Assembly (NCBI GenBank): GCA_035610835.1
Contig: CM069447.1
Coordinates: forward strand, 15,705,992 to 15,769,991
Length of the DNA stretch: 64,000 nucleotides
Source: Ophiura sarsii
Taxonomy: Eukaryota > Echinodermata > Ophiuroidea > Amphilepidida > Ophiuridae
Reading direction: 5' to 3'
Notes under the pieces: generated by a model
Database searches by the model: none
The model's input: the letters and a program-made list of their open reading frames with translations, nothing else
Told to the model about the DNA's origin: nothing
Position numbers and translations under genes: made by a program
In this document: in pieces, positions 11,668 through 23,749 of the stretch
Layout of the letters: every line of letters begins with the position of its first letter
How positions within the stretch are numbered: the first letter of the stretch is position 1

Positions 11668-11815
11668 CACGTAGCTGTTGTAGTGTTTCGGGTTTTGCGG
11701 AATCTATCGCGCTGGCCGCGGACGATCTGGACTTTCTTCTGCAGATTTTCAAGAAATGTGTGGCATATACGCAGTATTTATTATGTGAACGTATACAGGG
11801 TGGTTCAAATTAATG
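11668..11815 (+). other. Unassigned coding-like segment
   Basis: About 45 codons stay open after an in-frame stop. They read GFAESIALAADDLDFLLQIF and on to a Cys/Tyr-rich end, with codon-like composition unlike the AT-rich surroundings. The opposite strand is open over the same stretch, so coding sense is uncertain. A TACAGGGTGGTTCAAATTAA sequence near 11790 resembles a Tc1/mariner terminus. The family is not recognised. Confidence 0.25.
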
Positions 11816-11857
11816 TTATAATGTGCCGCCCATGAAACTGGAAATGAACAAAGTAGG

Positions 11858-12106
11858 TACACTCTTGGAAAAAAGGGTGCTTCATGGGTTCTTGGCTCTC
11901 CCGTATATGGAACCCTCCAGTTCAAAGGTTCTTTTAATTTAAAGAACCCCAAAAACTTGTGTAGAGAACCTTTAAAGGTTCTAAAGATGCATTTTTCATT
12001 CTTTTGGAACCCTAAGGTTCTTTTTGGAACCTTAAAAGGTTCTATAAAGGGTTCCATATACAGGACAGCCAAAAACCCCTGAAGCATCCTTTTTTCTTAG
12101 AGTGTA
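11858..12106. mobile_element. MITE with TACACTCTTxGAAAAAAGGG ends
   Basis: Terminal inverted repeats begin TACACTCTTGGAAAAAAGGG and end CCTTTTTTCTTAGAGTGTA. The interior consists of many GGTTCTTT and AAGAACC blocks in both orientations. Elements built this way are common in aquatic animal genomes. Confidence 0.85.
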
Positions 12107-12246
12107 TGTCATTAGAAGACGCAGGATCGGGCGTATGTTTCACGCAGGAGACGATCGGGGATGGTGATTATGATGTTTTTTACATGTACAACTCCTCAAG
12201 AATTGTCGATCCAGATAATACACCTTCCGGTAAGGAACGTAAATAG
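12107..12246 (+). other. Unassigned open segment next to a MITE end
   Basis: ATG at 12107 opens 46 codons ending in TAG and reads MSLEDAGSGVCFTQETIGDG and further acidic and Tyr-rich residues. A possible splice donor (CCG|GTAAGG) sits near 12229. Composition is protein-like, but the family is not recognised. The MITE at 11858-12106 separates it from the similar segment at 11668-11815, so both may be pieces of one decayed gene. Confidence 0.25.
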
Positions 12247-12682
12247 TAGAAACTTGACCTGTTTTTGCTGGGAATATCGCCTCACATCTTCTCGAATTAA
12301 CCACCTCAAAAGGTTGTCGACGGGACGCCACGCATTAACTTTTCACCAATCTGTTTCTGCTGGAGTCGTCGCCTCGTATTTATCGCAGCACCGCAAGTTA
12401 CTGTCAATTAATCTACAGCCGTTGGCTCAGTAGAAATACCCTCAATGAGTGCTATTTTTCATGCCTTTGATTCCTGGTCAGAAGTGTTTAATTAAATGGA
12501 CTAGATGAGATGACTAATGTGGAAAAAACAATTTTGCACATAGGTAAGGTATATCTTAGACTTTTGGCCCAGTAATGCTTAATAAGCCCACCCGCCTGAT
12601 GTAAAAGTTGTCCGCTATGGGCGGTTGCTATTTCCAGGCTGGCTGTAACAACAAAACACCTGGACAGGATATTTATGTGTTA

Positions 12683-12918
12683 GGGGTCATCCAAAATTAT
12701 CACCATTTTCACATACGTACAGTGCGTACATAACATTTTACCCCTCCCCTCAAGTTATGTACTCAATAAATGGTGAAAATGTCATGGCTTGATAAAACAA
12801 TGCCCGCCTCTCAAGATCGCCATTTAAGTTACGTACACTTAGGGTATAATTTTACCCCTCCCCCCTGTTACGTACGCTTTGTACATATCTGGAAATAGCG
12901 AAAATTATGGAGGATCCC
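12683..12918. mobile_element. Harbinger-type MITE flanked by TTA
   Basis: Ends are GGGGTCATCC and GGATCCC, with longer imperfect inverted repeats (CCAAAATTAT / GCGAAAATTATGGAGGATCC). TTA lies on both sides, consistent with the 3-bp target duplication of PIF/Harbinger elements. CGTACG and TTACGTAC palindromes fill the interior. Confidence 0.65.
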
Positions 12919-13179
12919 TTAGGTGTACATTATTCAGTAGTTATACCAAGCAAAATTGTTGCTTGTTCAAATCTTGTATTTGTTATTTTGTGTGCTACTC
13001 TGCTTGTTTATATGGTAAATAGTAGTTGAATATAAAGTGTATGTAATGTATAGATATCGTGCCTATAATATATAAAATATGTATATAATGAAATGCAATA
13101 TTTTTTAAAAACAAATAGTGATATTAGTGTTAAGATTATATGTGGAATAACTTGTGTTAGTAGTTCACATAAATGTGTA

Positions 13180-13745
13180 TATATTCATGAAAAAGTAACT
13201 AACCTGGTAATAAATGTGCTTGTAACTCTTAATAGTAATACTCCTACTTCAAAATATCAAATTATAGTTATTGTAAGATTTCTCCTCTTTAATTCGAGAT
13301 ATTGTATGTGAAGAATAATTTGATACCAAGGAGGTTACAGTACCAAAAGTAAGATAAAGTACAGTTTCCATTTTTGCATTTTGCTTTATCTACACACGGA
13401 ATCAGTTACGGGCAAATGATTGATTACTGGTAAGTAGTGCTAATTCACCGGTCGATGCCCAGGTTGGATAGTCGGCCAGCAGCATTGTTCCGATGGATCA
13501 ATACGGCAAACTTGCTTTACCTGTCATACTCTTCCCCGTGTTGAAAAGAAAAAATGTGAAATGAAAATTGTACTTTACCTTACATTTGGGATTGTAACTT
13601 CCTCAATAATCAACCATTCTTAGCGTGCAATATCTCAAATTAAAGAGGAGAAACTTAATAATTTAATATGTTTATGTATGAGTTATACTTGTAGAGTTAT
13701 CAACACATTTATTACCCGGTAAGTTCCTTTCTTTTTAACTAATAG
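13180..13745. mobile_element. Inverted-repeat element with TTTCTCCTCTTTAAT arms
   Basis: Arms around 13185-13320 and 13600-13745 match inversely over GTAACTAACCTGGTAATAAA and TTTCTCCTCTTTAATTCGAG. One arm-like fragment recurs at 43130-43182, inside the FReD-less cassette. Confidence 0.65.
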
Positions 13746-13999
13746 ATTACAACTCGTATATATTTATTGCCATGCCTGATCAAATCTATACCGTGAGATT
13801 TGATGCAATATAGATTTTTCACAAAGTACGTTTGAGTATAAAACTGTTTACTTATTTAGACTTGTGCTGTATTAGTATTTTCAAGTGGTTTAAATTTGGC
13901 TAATTTAAGCGAATGAAAATTGCACCTAAGTATATTTATTGCCGGCCATTTCTGATCAAATCTTCATGATCAAATCTTTCTACCATAAGATTTTGATGT

Positions 14000-14176
14000 G
14001 ATATATATATGCAGCAATGGAAATACCCACATGACTTTCCACCCGGGGTAGACAGTCCCGGGGTCGACCAACCCTGGGTGGACTAGGGTTAGGGTTAGGG
14101 TTAGGGTTGGTCGACCCGGGACTGTCTACCCCGGGTGGAAAGTCATGTGGGTATTTCCATCACTGCATATATATAT
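14000..14176. repeat. Long hairpin with telomere-like TTAGGG units in the loop
   Basis: Arms near 14000-14075 and 14105-14176 are near-perfect inverses (GGAAATACCCACATGACTTT, GGGGTAGACAGTCCCGGG). The loop holds four TAGGGT units at 14084-14108. ATATAT flanks both ends. Confidence 0.9.
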
Positions 14177-15070
14177 ACATATATTCACAAATTAGTATCA
14201 ATAAGTGTGGAAAGGCACATGGTCATTTGGCGGGAAATTAAGTGAAATTCCACACTTTCAAATGCTGCGCCAGTTGTTTGATCATTGTGTCGCGCGCTGA
14301 ATTTTCCAGTACGTAATAATAGATGCGCTGCTTATTATCCGCGACGCAGTGGGTCGCAGAAAGCAAAAGAGCGCAAAACAATGTCTAAAAATGTAAACAA
14401 AGGCTAATATTATGATCATTTAAATTTAATTTTTCTTCCAATGCCTCATCATTTTGACAATATGAATTGAATCTTATAGTTTATTACAATGTTTATTACT
14501 TGTTCATGTAGTACTCTCCTCTTAAGTCACACGCCCCATGTATTTCGTGAAAATTTAGCTTTTTAAAAAGTGGAACATGTCAATATTTTTACTATTTTTT
14601 TCTCTAGAATTTCAGTTTGAAGGAATTTTACACATTTTCAGTTACGATCTACAAAATGTTAAATTGTTATCTTATAGAGAACGTTTTGCTCAATTTTTGA
14701 ATTTTAACTTGAGATATTCACCAATTAATGGTAAAATGTATGCACAAAATACTATAAATGCTACACATATTTCAGGTGTTTTTGTCAATATTTTTAAAAA
14801 ATAAGCTTTATTTTGAAAAAAGAAAAAAACTATCCTAGGTTGATTTTTATTCATAATTAGCATGCTGTTGTCACAGAAGACCCCTAATCTTAATTCCATG
14901 TGTCTAGGTCAGTGTGCGCTGAGGACTTTAAATTCTTGTAACATATTTTTTTGTTACTATATTGAAAATCAGTATGCATAATATACGTAATGGAAGATTT
15001 GTATTGCATTCATTCAATCAATGGGTATCATGGGTCTCTGTTGCTGAATTGAATGTAACAATTTGCAATA
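14177..15070. other. No gene seen
   Basis: AT-rich spacer with only short chance open frames and no recognisable element. Confidence 0.4.
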
Positions 15071-15376
15071 TACAGGGTGAGTAAACCACTGCAATAGTAG
15101 TGTAATTAAGTCATATTGTTTTCAAAACCAAGTTGAAATTTGGAACTTTTCAAACATGGTAAGGGAAAAACAAACTTTGCGTTAAAAAATGAAGTCAATC
15201 ACATTTACCATTTGTTCTGGGTGAACATTTTAGATAAGGCAACCGGTAATGTAAATGCGACTGACTTCATTTTCACACACATTTACTACTAATAACTAAT
15301 AAGTATGCTTTTCTAACCATGTTTGGAAAGTTCCAATTTCAACTTGGTTTTGAGCAGTGTTTTTACTCACCCTGTA
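15071..15376. mobile_element. TACAGGGTGAGTAAA MITE (TA-flanked)
   Basis: Starts TACAGGGTGAGTAAACCACT and ends with the inverse TTTTTACTCACCCTGTA, with further inner inverted blocks (AACCAAGTTGAAATTTGGAA). TA on both sides suggests a Tc1/mariner-type mover. A 5' fragment of the same family is at 26178-26225. Confidence 0.8.
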
Positions 15377-15517
15377 TAGTCGTTTAAAAGATAAAATTAC
15401 GTTTAATTTAGACACGAGTTAAGTTAGACACGGTTTTAAGCTTTGCTTAGTACGAGAATATGGCTTATAAGGTTTATATCCTCTTGTGTGTTTTGATGAA
15501 GTAGATAGCTTGATATA

Positions 15518-15886
15518 CACTGCAAAAAGAAGCGTTTATATTTCTGATAACACTTAATAAACACTTCAACATGTTTATTTTTGTGTTTTACGTGTAAAGG
15601 TATAGGAGGCATGGCATACGATAAACGTTTGCATAAACACTACAACACGTTTGAGGAGGTAATTGTGTAATATTTATAACACACCAACATGTTTATATCA
15701 GCAATAAGTAACATATTGGGGTGTTAATAATTATACAACAAATACCACTATAAACGTGTTGTAGTGTTTATGCAAACGTTTATCGTATGCAGTGCCTCCT
15801 ATACCTTTACACATAAAACACAAAAATAAACGTGTTGAAGTGTTTATTAAGTGTTATCAGAAATATAAACGTTTCTTTTTGCAGTG
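15518..15886. mobile_element. Foldback element with ~130-bp inverted arms
   Basis: CACTGCAAAAAGAAGCGTTT opens the left arm (to about 15650). The right arm (about 15752-15886) is its near-perfect inverse. Only ~100 bp of unique centre remains. Confidence 0.9.
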
Positions 15887-15905
15887 TAGGTTGAATAAGG
15901 AATAT

Positions 15906-16151
15906 TAAAACTCTTTCCACGTGGCTATTATTTTACCATATACAAAAATAGATTTGTCATAAAACTTTCCCAAATTTGAAAGTCTATCTCAAGGATTACT
16001 GAACCAATGCTAGACACGTTTGTACTTATCTTAATGTATTTCTCCTGTTGATTCCAAATATGGAGATGAAATTCAATAATTTTGACATTTTTGAAACATT
16101 TTGTGACATTTTGGACCTATCGTCTGACGACTGCCGCATGAAAAGTGTTAA
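15906..16151. mobile_element. CACTTTCCACGCGG MITE, family B copy 1
   Basis: Ends resemble TTAACACTTTCCACGCGG. The body carries GGCTATTATTTTACCATATA, CTATCTCAAGGATTACTGAA and GTGACATTTTGGA blocks shared by copies at 16949, 20263, 28283 and 32139. Confidence 0.75.
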
Positions 16152-16436
16152 AAAACAATGAATGATGAAAGCCTTTCCCTCACTCTGCAATAAGACTATG
16201 TACTGTAACAAGAAACTGTAATCAACTTTTTGATTAGCGTAAAGCAATAGTGTTTTTAGCTTCAATAATTATGCAAGAGTCCAATTTCTTGCCATTTTAT
16301 AAGCAATAAGCTTTGTATCCAAGTGTGATCAATATTATTATTATTATTGTTGATATATCATTTTCAATGTTCATATCATATCACTGTTCTGTTCAGTCAA
16401 AACCTTTAAGAAATATTTAGATAAACTCCCATTACA

Positions 16437-16800
16437 TTAAAGGTAGATGACCCGATCACATTTTCGTAACACAGAATTATTTCAAACATATGGAGATTTT
16501 CATATCATATGAAAGCTTGTATTTTTCTCATCATCATACTGAAATTTGACGGCCTAAATCGGTATAATTACGGAGAAATCAATGAAATAACATCGAATTA
16601 CTGCGAATGGTGGTAACCACCGATATAGTTTGTGTACTACTCAATGGGTACAGTTCACAGCATCTTGTGCGTCTAAAATAAGAACCATTAGAGCTATGCA
16701 ACTCAAACTTTGGAACACGACTTTTTTAAGGAAGACCTTTCATGTAGAATAGAAAACTTCAAGTTGGAAATCGGAATGTGATCGGGTCATCTACCTTTAA
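16437..16800. mobile_element. MITE with TTAAAGGTAGATGACCCGAT ends
   Basis: Left TTAAAGGTAGATGACCCGAT and right ATCGGGTCATCTACCTTTAA are exact inverses for over 20 bp. The interior is non-coding. Confidence 0.85.
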
Positions 16801-16948
16801 TAATTAACATTGATTAGTATTTTATCTTACACAATGCATAACATGTGGTGGGACAGGGAATGATTGCATAGGCCATTCCCTGGTCAAATCTCTCGCCCTC
16901 CCCAGCTGAGTTATTGGTGCATGCTGTGTGGTTACTTTTGGTGGTACT

Positions 16949-17195
16949 TTAACACTTCTCACGCGGCTATTAGTTTTACCATATTCAAAACAGATTTTTT
17001 CAGAAACCTGTCCCAACTTCCAAGGTCTATCTCAAGAATTACTGAACCAATACTAGGAATGTTTGTACATATTTTAATGCATTTCTCATGGTGATTCCAA
17101 ATACGGTAATGAAATTGAATTATTTTGATGTTTTTAAAACATTTTGTGAAATTTTGGAACGTCGTCTGCAGACGTCTGCCGCGTGAAAAGTGTTA
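16949..17195. mobile_element. Family B MITE copy 2
   Basis: Near full-length, ending CTGCCGCGTGAAAAGTGTTAA. Same orientation as copy 1, about 1 kb away. Confidence 0.8.
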
Positions 17196-18092
17196 ACAGT
17201 ACCTACGCAGGTACTGGCAGCATGCAGAGTCATCCTGATACCAGGCAAAAGAAAGTTGCTGTGTACCAAAAGTCTATCCATATCTATATACCCAGTTACA
17301 ACAAGAATTGTCAGATTTATGAAACCTTGGTGAGAGGACTTGACACAATTTGGTAACTTGGATACATCATTTGACGGCATGGTTGAAGTATTTTGAAACA
17401 AAAACTTGACCCATCATTGTGTAAAAAAACCACCAAAACTTGACTCGCCCAACTCAGTGTATGAGGAATACATTAAAAAATAAATCAAAAACCCTTTTCA
17501 ACCCAAACTTCCATGCCCCCCCTGAAAATCTAATGGTGTGCCCCTGCGAAAGAATATAAGAAAACTATGTTATGTGTATTGGGACAGTATTGTATTGAAT
17601 AAATGTACCGTAATTTATGTTTTAGTTAAGAAATACCAAAGTTATATATAGAGTATATATACGAGCGAAAAGAGTATCCTATTCAGTGTTATAGGCTAAT
17701 AAGAAAACTATGTTACAAGCCCGAATATCTCACATATCTTTTGCAAATATTAGATTCTTTTTCAATTTTTCAAACATTTTTCAAACATTTTGTCATTTCA
17801 TTGATGAAATCTTCATACAAGTGAACAAAAATGAAACGGCAACAAAACTATACTCATAGATTTTATTTAAACATTTTGATTAATCATTTTTGTTACAACT
17901 TTTATATATCAGATTTTTTTCTTCTTACTTTTTCGAACAATTTTTTTCTTCAAAATGTGTGATTTTGAAAGTATTGTTTTGAAAATATTAAAAAAATCCT
18001 AAAAATAACACAGTAAAAACGCCTGATCAACCAACCCTCCTTGAAAGGTCAGTCTGATTGACAAACAGGTTTTCTTGTAGCCTTATCACCTC
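17196..18092. other. No gene seen
   Basis: AT-rich sequence. A fragment of the ACAGGTTTT/GACCGACC family may lie at 18005-18080. Confidence 0.4.
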
Positions 18093-18593
18093 TACAGGGT
18101 GAGTCAAAATATTCAGGTCCCGTTTTTAGGAAATCAGGAAAAATATGTCTTGTTAAAAATTGGCCAATTTCTTCATTGGTTATAGGAGTAGGAATACTTC
18201 TTCATACTTGGTGACATTTCCAAGATGATACCTTATTCCAGGCCACCACAGGCCATTATTTCAACATATTAACGAAAAAAGCTTGAAATCCAACCCCCCC
18301 CCCCCCCCCATTATGCATTGATAGGCATTGTGAATACCAACACGCCATTGATTGACATATTCAAAATGTGTGGGTTAAACTTTGGCATTCATAGAGATAC
18401 CTTGGAAGTTGGAACAGATTAAATTTCACAGAATTTGGGGAAATTTACATATCTCCTCTTTGGAATAACCAATTTTAAGTTATAGCTAAGAATACCTTCT
18501 TACGGTGCATATCAATAAATTAATAATGTTTGCATATTAACTGGTTTAAAAATGCGGTAAAATCGGGACCTGAATATTTTGACTCACCCTGTA
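18093..18593. mobile_element. TACAGGGTGAGTCAAAATAT element
   Basis: Terminal inverted repeats of about 33 bp open TACAGGGTGAGTCAAAATAT and are TA-bounded. Related in its terminus to the 15071 element but with a different body. It contains a 12-C run near 18296. Confidence 0.85.
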
Positions 18594-18630
18594 TAGTAAA
18601 AAAGAAGTATTATATGGGAACACTGAATAT

Positions 18631-18889
18631 CGTCATTGTTCTGTCAAATCCTGATCAGATCTCCATCTGGCCCTTCAGCATGTATAAATTAATACTTCCT
18701 ATGAATAACCTTTGGGCAGTCTGCTCTAAACATGTTCAAGGGCCAAAACACATCTATCAACACCTTGTAAGTGCTCTTGCCCCTGAACATGTACAAAGCA
18801 ACACTTCCTATGTATAACCGTTGGGCAGTTTTGCTTTATCCATGTCGCAGGGCCAGAAAAACATACATGGTTTTGACAGAACAGTGACG
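18631..18889. mobile_element. CTGTTCTGTCAAAACC MITE copy 2
   Basis: Starts CGTCATTGTTCTGTCAAATC and ends GGTTTTGACAGAACAGTGACG. The interior matches 1372-1611 over the GGCCCTTCAGCATGTATAAA block. Confidence 0.8.
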
Positions 18890-19319
18890 ATGTGGGATAC
18901 ACCCTTTTGACTTATGAAGTGGGTGGTGTGTTGTATTGTGAAATGCATGTAGATATTTCGTTTCAAATTGATTGAAAATGATCACGAATTGGCACACATA
19001 TAATTTGTTTGTTGACATATAAACCATTGATTTATATTATATAGTTGTCGATTTAGTTTGTTGTCTGTTATAAAATAACATAAATCAAACTTACAATATG
19101 TTAGTATGTTGTTGTCCATATGAAACAAATTGATTTGTAAATTATGGCCAGAATAAATGCCCTTAAAGCTAAAAAGAAATCTTGTAGACAACTTTACAAT
19201 GAAGTTTCATTTTCTGTGTTTGTTTGCTAGAAATCTCACATACATACTACATGTGTGGGGGTTGTGAGGGGGAGGGGGAGTCTGTAAATTTAGCTTGTTC
19301 TGATTTGTCTGTCTGAATT

Positions 19320-19450
19320 AAACACTTTTTTTATTTTTAAACTAAATATTTGTGGTCCGTGTATGTATGTGTTAAAACACACAATTTTTTTTGTTTAAAC
19401 TAAATATTTGTCGTCGTCCGTGTAGCCTATGTATGTGTCAAAACAATTTG
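19320..19450. repeat. Direct duplication of ~60 bp
   Basis: Two tandem copies of a unit with TTTAAACTAAATATTTGT followed by GTCCGTGTATGTATGTGT-like sequence. Confidence 0.6.
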
Positions 19451-19486
19451 AAGGGGTTTAGTGCCAGACAAGTTACGATTTAGGTC

Positions 19487-20065
19487 TGTAGTTTAATCAG
19501 TTCCAAATTGCGAGATTTAAAATTAAAAAATTATCTCTCTGCGCGCAAAAGTAATGCAAGTGTACGCATGTGACTATGGCCACACGCACACAGTTTGGGT
19601 CGCACGTATAGATGAGGTGACCGTTGTTTACATTTAGGACGCCTTCTGTTGATTTGAGACAAAACACACCGGGCAAGAGTTCCTATAGTTTACATAGGCC
19701 AGATCAGGTTTTCTAACTAGATTGTGGTGTCACAGCAAATTGTTATCAAAATATTATTGTCTTTAAACTTGCTTAGGAATGCTATAAGCTATCGCATTTC
19801 ACAACAAAAAAAAGAAGAAAAAAAAAGAAGAGTTTTACAATTCATTAATAGAAAGAAATTTCATGTTGTCTTCATTAACTTTACTGTATATTCTGCCTGG
19901 AGGGAATCAACAGAGGGTGTCCCATTTGTAAATACATGACGTCACCAGTCACACACCATCTATATGATGCTCAGTGCAATTGTTGCCTTCATGTGCACCC
20001 GCGTTCTTCTGTATTCATTCACTGCTGTAAGGAGGCTTCGCCAATTTGGAGCTGATAAAACTATA
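19487..20065. mobile_element. AGTTTAATCAGTTCCAAATT MITE with a nested MITE
   Basis: The outer element has CTGTAGTTTAATCAGTTCC ends and the inverse near 20065. An inner inverted-repeat element at about 19618-19944 (TTTAGGACGCCTTCTGTTGA versus its inverse) splits it. Uninterrupted relatives are at 35537, 47253 and 57868. Confidence 0.65.
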
Positions 20066-20262
20066 TATAAGAAAAATAGAAATAGTCATGTGTCCTGCCC
20101 TATTTCAACCTCATCATTAAATGAGAATGACCGTGTAAATTCATTAGAGCTTCCTTGAATCTCAGCATGCTGCGACATTTTGCATGGTCCATGTCAAAAC
20201 AACCAATTGTCACATACCAGGTTTTTAGACCCAAGGGGAAAAACAAATTGTTCTACAGGACC

Positions 20263-20507
20263 TTAACACTTTCCACGCGGCAGGCGGCTGCAGACGACAT
20301 TCCAAAATTTCACAAAATGTTTAAAAAATGTCAACATCATTGAATTTTATGACCATATTTGGAATCACCATGAGAAATGCATTGAAATAAATACAAACAT
20401 GCCTAGTATTGGTACAGCAATACTTGAGATAGACCTTGACAGTTTGGAAAGGTTTCTGAAAAATATGTTTTGTATATGGTCAAAATAATAGCCGCGTGGA
20501 AAGTAAA
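20263..20507. mobile_element. Family B MITE copy 3 (opposite orientation)
   Basis: TTAACACTTTCCACGCGGCA at the left and GCCGCGTGGAAAGTAAAG at the right. The body is the reverse complement of copies 1 and 2. Confidence 0.8.
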
Positions 20508-20666
20508 GAATAACACATGCCACTCTAAGACTATACACAATACATAGTATAGTTCTCAACCAAAAAGGTAGTGTATACTAATTTAAAAGGATAGCCAAAT
20601 GTTTATAAATTGTAGTATACCATAGGCATAGGTACATGGTGGAAGGGGATAGCAGTTTGAAATAGT

Positions 20667-20838
20667 TACTGTAAAAGTGGAAATTTTTGCACATGGAAAT
20701 TTTCGCGCTTCGAATATTTTGAACAATTTTGCTTGAAGATTTACATACAAAATGGATATATTGGGGCGTTTTTATTTTCGCGCATGCTGATTTTAGCACC
20801 AAAATAAATGTAGCGCGAACATTTCCACTGTTACAGTA
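20667..20838. mobile_element. TACTGTAAAAG/CGCG MITE copy 2
   Basis: Begins TACTGTAAAAGTGGAAATTT and ends with the inverse GTTACAGTA. TTTTCGCGC motifs lie inside. Confidence 0.75.
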
Positions 20839-20847
20839 TTGGGTGTA

Positions 20848-21090
20848 AAAAACACCATTTTATGGGCCGGACTGACCCATTTTTCTATAGGGGGGATTTG
20901 GGGAAAATATTTCAATGTAAATGAATACCGTCCCATATTTCAGGAAAACAATTTGTTTGTCAAAAACAGCATTGGTTTGACAGATTTGTGTTATTTTTGG
21001 TGTCATTTTGAAGGGAAAAACAAAGTATCTGACCAACCTGAGAGGTCTGCCTGTCTGCAGAACAGGGTTTGGTTTTTTTCATTGCATTAT
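20848..21090. mobile_element. ACAGGGTTT/GACCGACC element, copy
   Basis: GGGCCGGACTGACCC near the left and GAACAGGGTTTGGTTTTTTT at the right match the element at 31918-32138, including the internal CAAATGAATACCG block. Confidence 0.65.
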
Positions 21091-21168
21091 ATCACATGGT
21101 TTTTTTCCCACTCTGCACAAATTTGAACAATTTCATTCACTGAACCTGTGACGACTCGAGTCAATGAC

Positions 21169-21496
21169 TTAAAGGCAGGGGCGCCCTCTATTCATGGTTA
21201 TTTTTAGAAAGTATAAATTTTCTTGGCCGATTTACATTTCTGATCATAAATCATGAATATATTCTGAGTTACAGAGCGATACGATTCCTAATTAAAATCC
21301 AGGTTTTTAGAGTGAATTTAAAGTGAAAAATAAGTTGTCGGGCAGACCTGACAGTTTTAATTATTTTCACTCTTTAAACCATGATTTTGAAGTAATTAGG
21401 AATCAAATCGCTCTGTAACTCAGAATATATTCTTGATTTATGATCAGAAATGTAAATCTGCAAGAAAAAAATCACATTATGATAATATGCCTTTAA
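21169..21496. mobile_element. Foldback MITE, family A copy 2
   Basis: Same arms as 215-600 (ATTAGGAATC...CGCTCTGTAACTCAG; GATCATAAATCATGA) with a different centre. Ends TAATATGCCTTTAA. Confidence 0.8.
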
Positions 21497-21842
21497 CTTG
21501 ATTTGGTCCCAAGTCCCCATTTCTAGTAACTTGAATTGACTCAAATTACTAAGAGCAATGAATTGTCTTGACTTGTGAATTTGTTTCCGAACTTTTCAAA
21601 TGACTTGACTTGACTCAAGTCACACATTTTCAGAACTACTAAAGTACTCAACTATCTTCTGTAAGTGAGTCTAAACACATTTGTAACTGTCAAAATGAAT
21701 ATGAGTATGTCCAAACCACTTTAAAATGGCCTGATCATGACTTGACAGGTTAGTTCAGTACTTCAATTATGACGTGATGTAACCAGTAACAAAGTTGAAG
21801 ACTTGACTTGACTCGACCTATTGGGATGACTTACTAGTGTGG

Positions 21843-22175
21843 GCATGTGTGGCGCAGAGGAGAGAGCACTAGTTCAATAATCAAAAGGTTGTGGGTTCGA
21901 GTCCCGCTGTGGTCAACATGTTGTGTTCTTGAGCAAGGCACTTTACCGCAATTACATCTCTACACCCAGGTGTAAAATGGGTAGATGTTTGGGGATAATC
22001 ACAATCTAAGTGTCTGATAGAAATACGCGCCATTATCAGAATTTGTAAGATAGGCAGCAATAACCCAAGTGAAGCGAACTGATTCTGATGTATCCTATAC
22101 TGAGCAGCGGAATAAATGTAAGGCGCTTTGAGCATACTTAATTTGATAAAGCTCTATATAAAAACTAACATTTCT
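21843..22175 (+). mobile_element. tRNA-derived SINE with conserved central block
   Basis: The tRNA-like head at 21845-21918 has an A box (TGGCGCAGAGGAGAGAGC) and a B box (GGGTTCGAGTCCC). The body has GAGCAAGGCACTTTACCGC and CACCCAGGTGTAAAATGGGT, and the 3' end has GGCGCTTTGAGCA and AGCTCTATATAAA. This layout is typical of deuterostome SINEs whose tail is shared with a LINE partner. Confidence 0.85.
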
Positions 22176-23745
22176 TTATTTAGATTTGAACCAAACTGTG
22201 ACTTGACTTGACCAACTGGGATGACTTGACTTGAGTTTGACATGACCTATTGGGTTAACTTGACTAGATCACAACACTGCAATAAACTTTGTAATTTAAT
22301 GTGTTCCTTTACATAGACCTATATACTAATGAAACATATTTTGACCATCTTTATTTTCACACAACTGTCACAGTGTGGGAAGTTACACGGAAATGTCCAC
22401 TTTTACAGAACGTATTGCGGAATGATTATATAAGACAATCTTCATCTCTTGAATATAAAAGTATTTATTAAAATAACAGTACTATATTATCAAGCATATA
22501 TGATAATACTAGTATACACATTGCTTTTGTGGTAATATATAAAATAACATAATTAAGTTTGATAGAGGGCACTCTCGATCGAACTCATTTACTGCATGAA
22601 ACGGAAGTGGCGTGCTTTGGATGTTGTGTGTATCCCTCTGTCATGGCTACCGGTCGATGAGCCAATCAGAGGCCGTCTTCCATGTTCCGCGGTTTTTGGT
22701 TCAATTGCCGTGTCCATTTATTTTCATTCGCTTGTCGGTTGTTCTGCTGAGAGGAACTATTTACGAATCGTACAGTAATTATAATATTAGCAACAATAAT
22801 AATAATGATATAAGAAGTGGTGTATCCAGCAGCTCGGCCGTAATTTAGCAAAACAGCGTAACTCAAAATTCTTTGGTAGGTAGCCAGCCCCCCTGGATAC
22901 CTCTTTGGGGTAGGTAACCAGGTGGGTGTGTGGGTATTATATGGCTTTTGGTGATTAATCTTTAACATTTATGGGTTTAAATCCCAATTATTGACTTTTT
23001 ACGATCATAAATATCATCAACGAGTAATGATTAAAGAACAAATTATATACTTATAAGGTAAAATCTTATACCAATTACTATTGTCTAATTCACGTCCAAT
23101 GGTCAATTAAGATAACCATTGTGATAATGATGTATTTTCAATTAATAATTCTCACATTATTTTTGGTATCATTTCCTTCGAAAATTGAACAGTACGGATG
23201 TCTCCATGGGGGACTTATAATTAATGAATTAGTAAAATTCTGACATTGGTCATAATCATATTATCAATTGGTGCGGCATCATCCGCTATTTAACTTTAGG
23301 TTTTTGGTACTTTACTAGGCCTTTTTAAATTGATTAACCGAAACTGTTTATGAAACTGAACAGTCGGTATTTCCTATTATGACCTTCCAATCATGGGACT
23401 CTTGGTTCCACTTGTGTTTTGAACTTATAGATTCAAATTATATTTAAATGTACTGGTATGATATCAATTAATATATTCAATTCATCTATATTATTAGATG
23501 TTCAATAATTGTATTATCAAATAATAATGTCAAATAAAATTTGACATTGTTGAATTCTGTAGTATTTAAGGAATAAATCCTCTCAGCAATAGCCGACCAG
23601 CTATCTATCACATTGCCCGTGTCTTGTCCAGTTCCGTTATCTGAGAGTAATGTCCTTGATTAGAATTAAAAGGTGGTAATAGTTGTGAACCATAGAAAAT
23701 AAAATAAGAGAAACATAATTTCCCATTTCCAAATAGAGAGTGCAT
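22176..23745. other. No gene seen
   Basis: Contains a somewhat GC-richer patch at 22560-22860 with a CCAAT-like motif (AGCCAATCAGAGG) and AATAAT microsatellite, otherwise AT-rich. The patch could be a promoter, but nothing downstream supports a gene. Confidence 0.35.
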
Positions 23746-23749
23746 ACTT

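Noticed and set aside
14084..14108. True telomere or chromosome-fusion point
   Set aside because: Only four TAGGGT units, enclosed symmetrically in a hairpin.
21845..21918. Functional tRNA gene
   Set aside because: A and B boxes are present, but stems are poor and a SINE body with a LINE-like tail follows. The same reasoning applies to 27978, 31080, 35205, 36790, 44640 and 54062.
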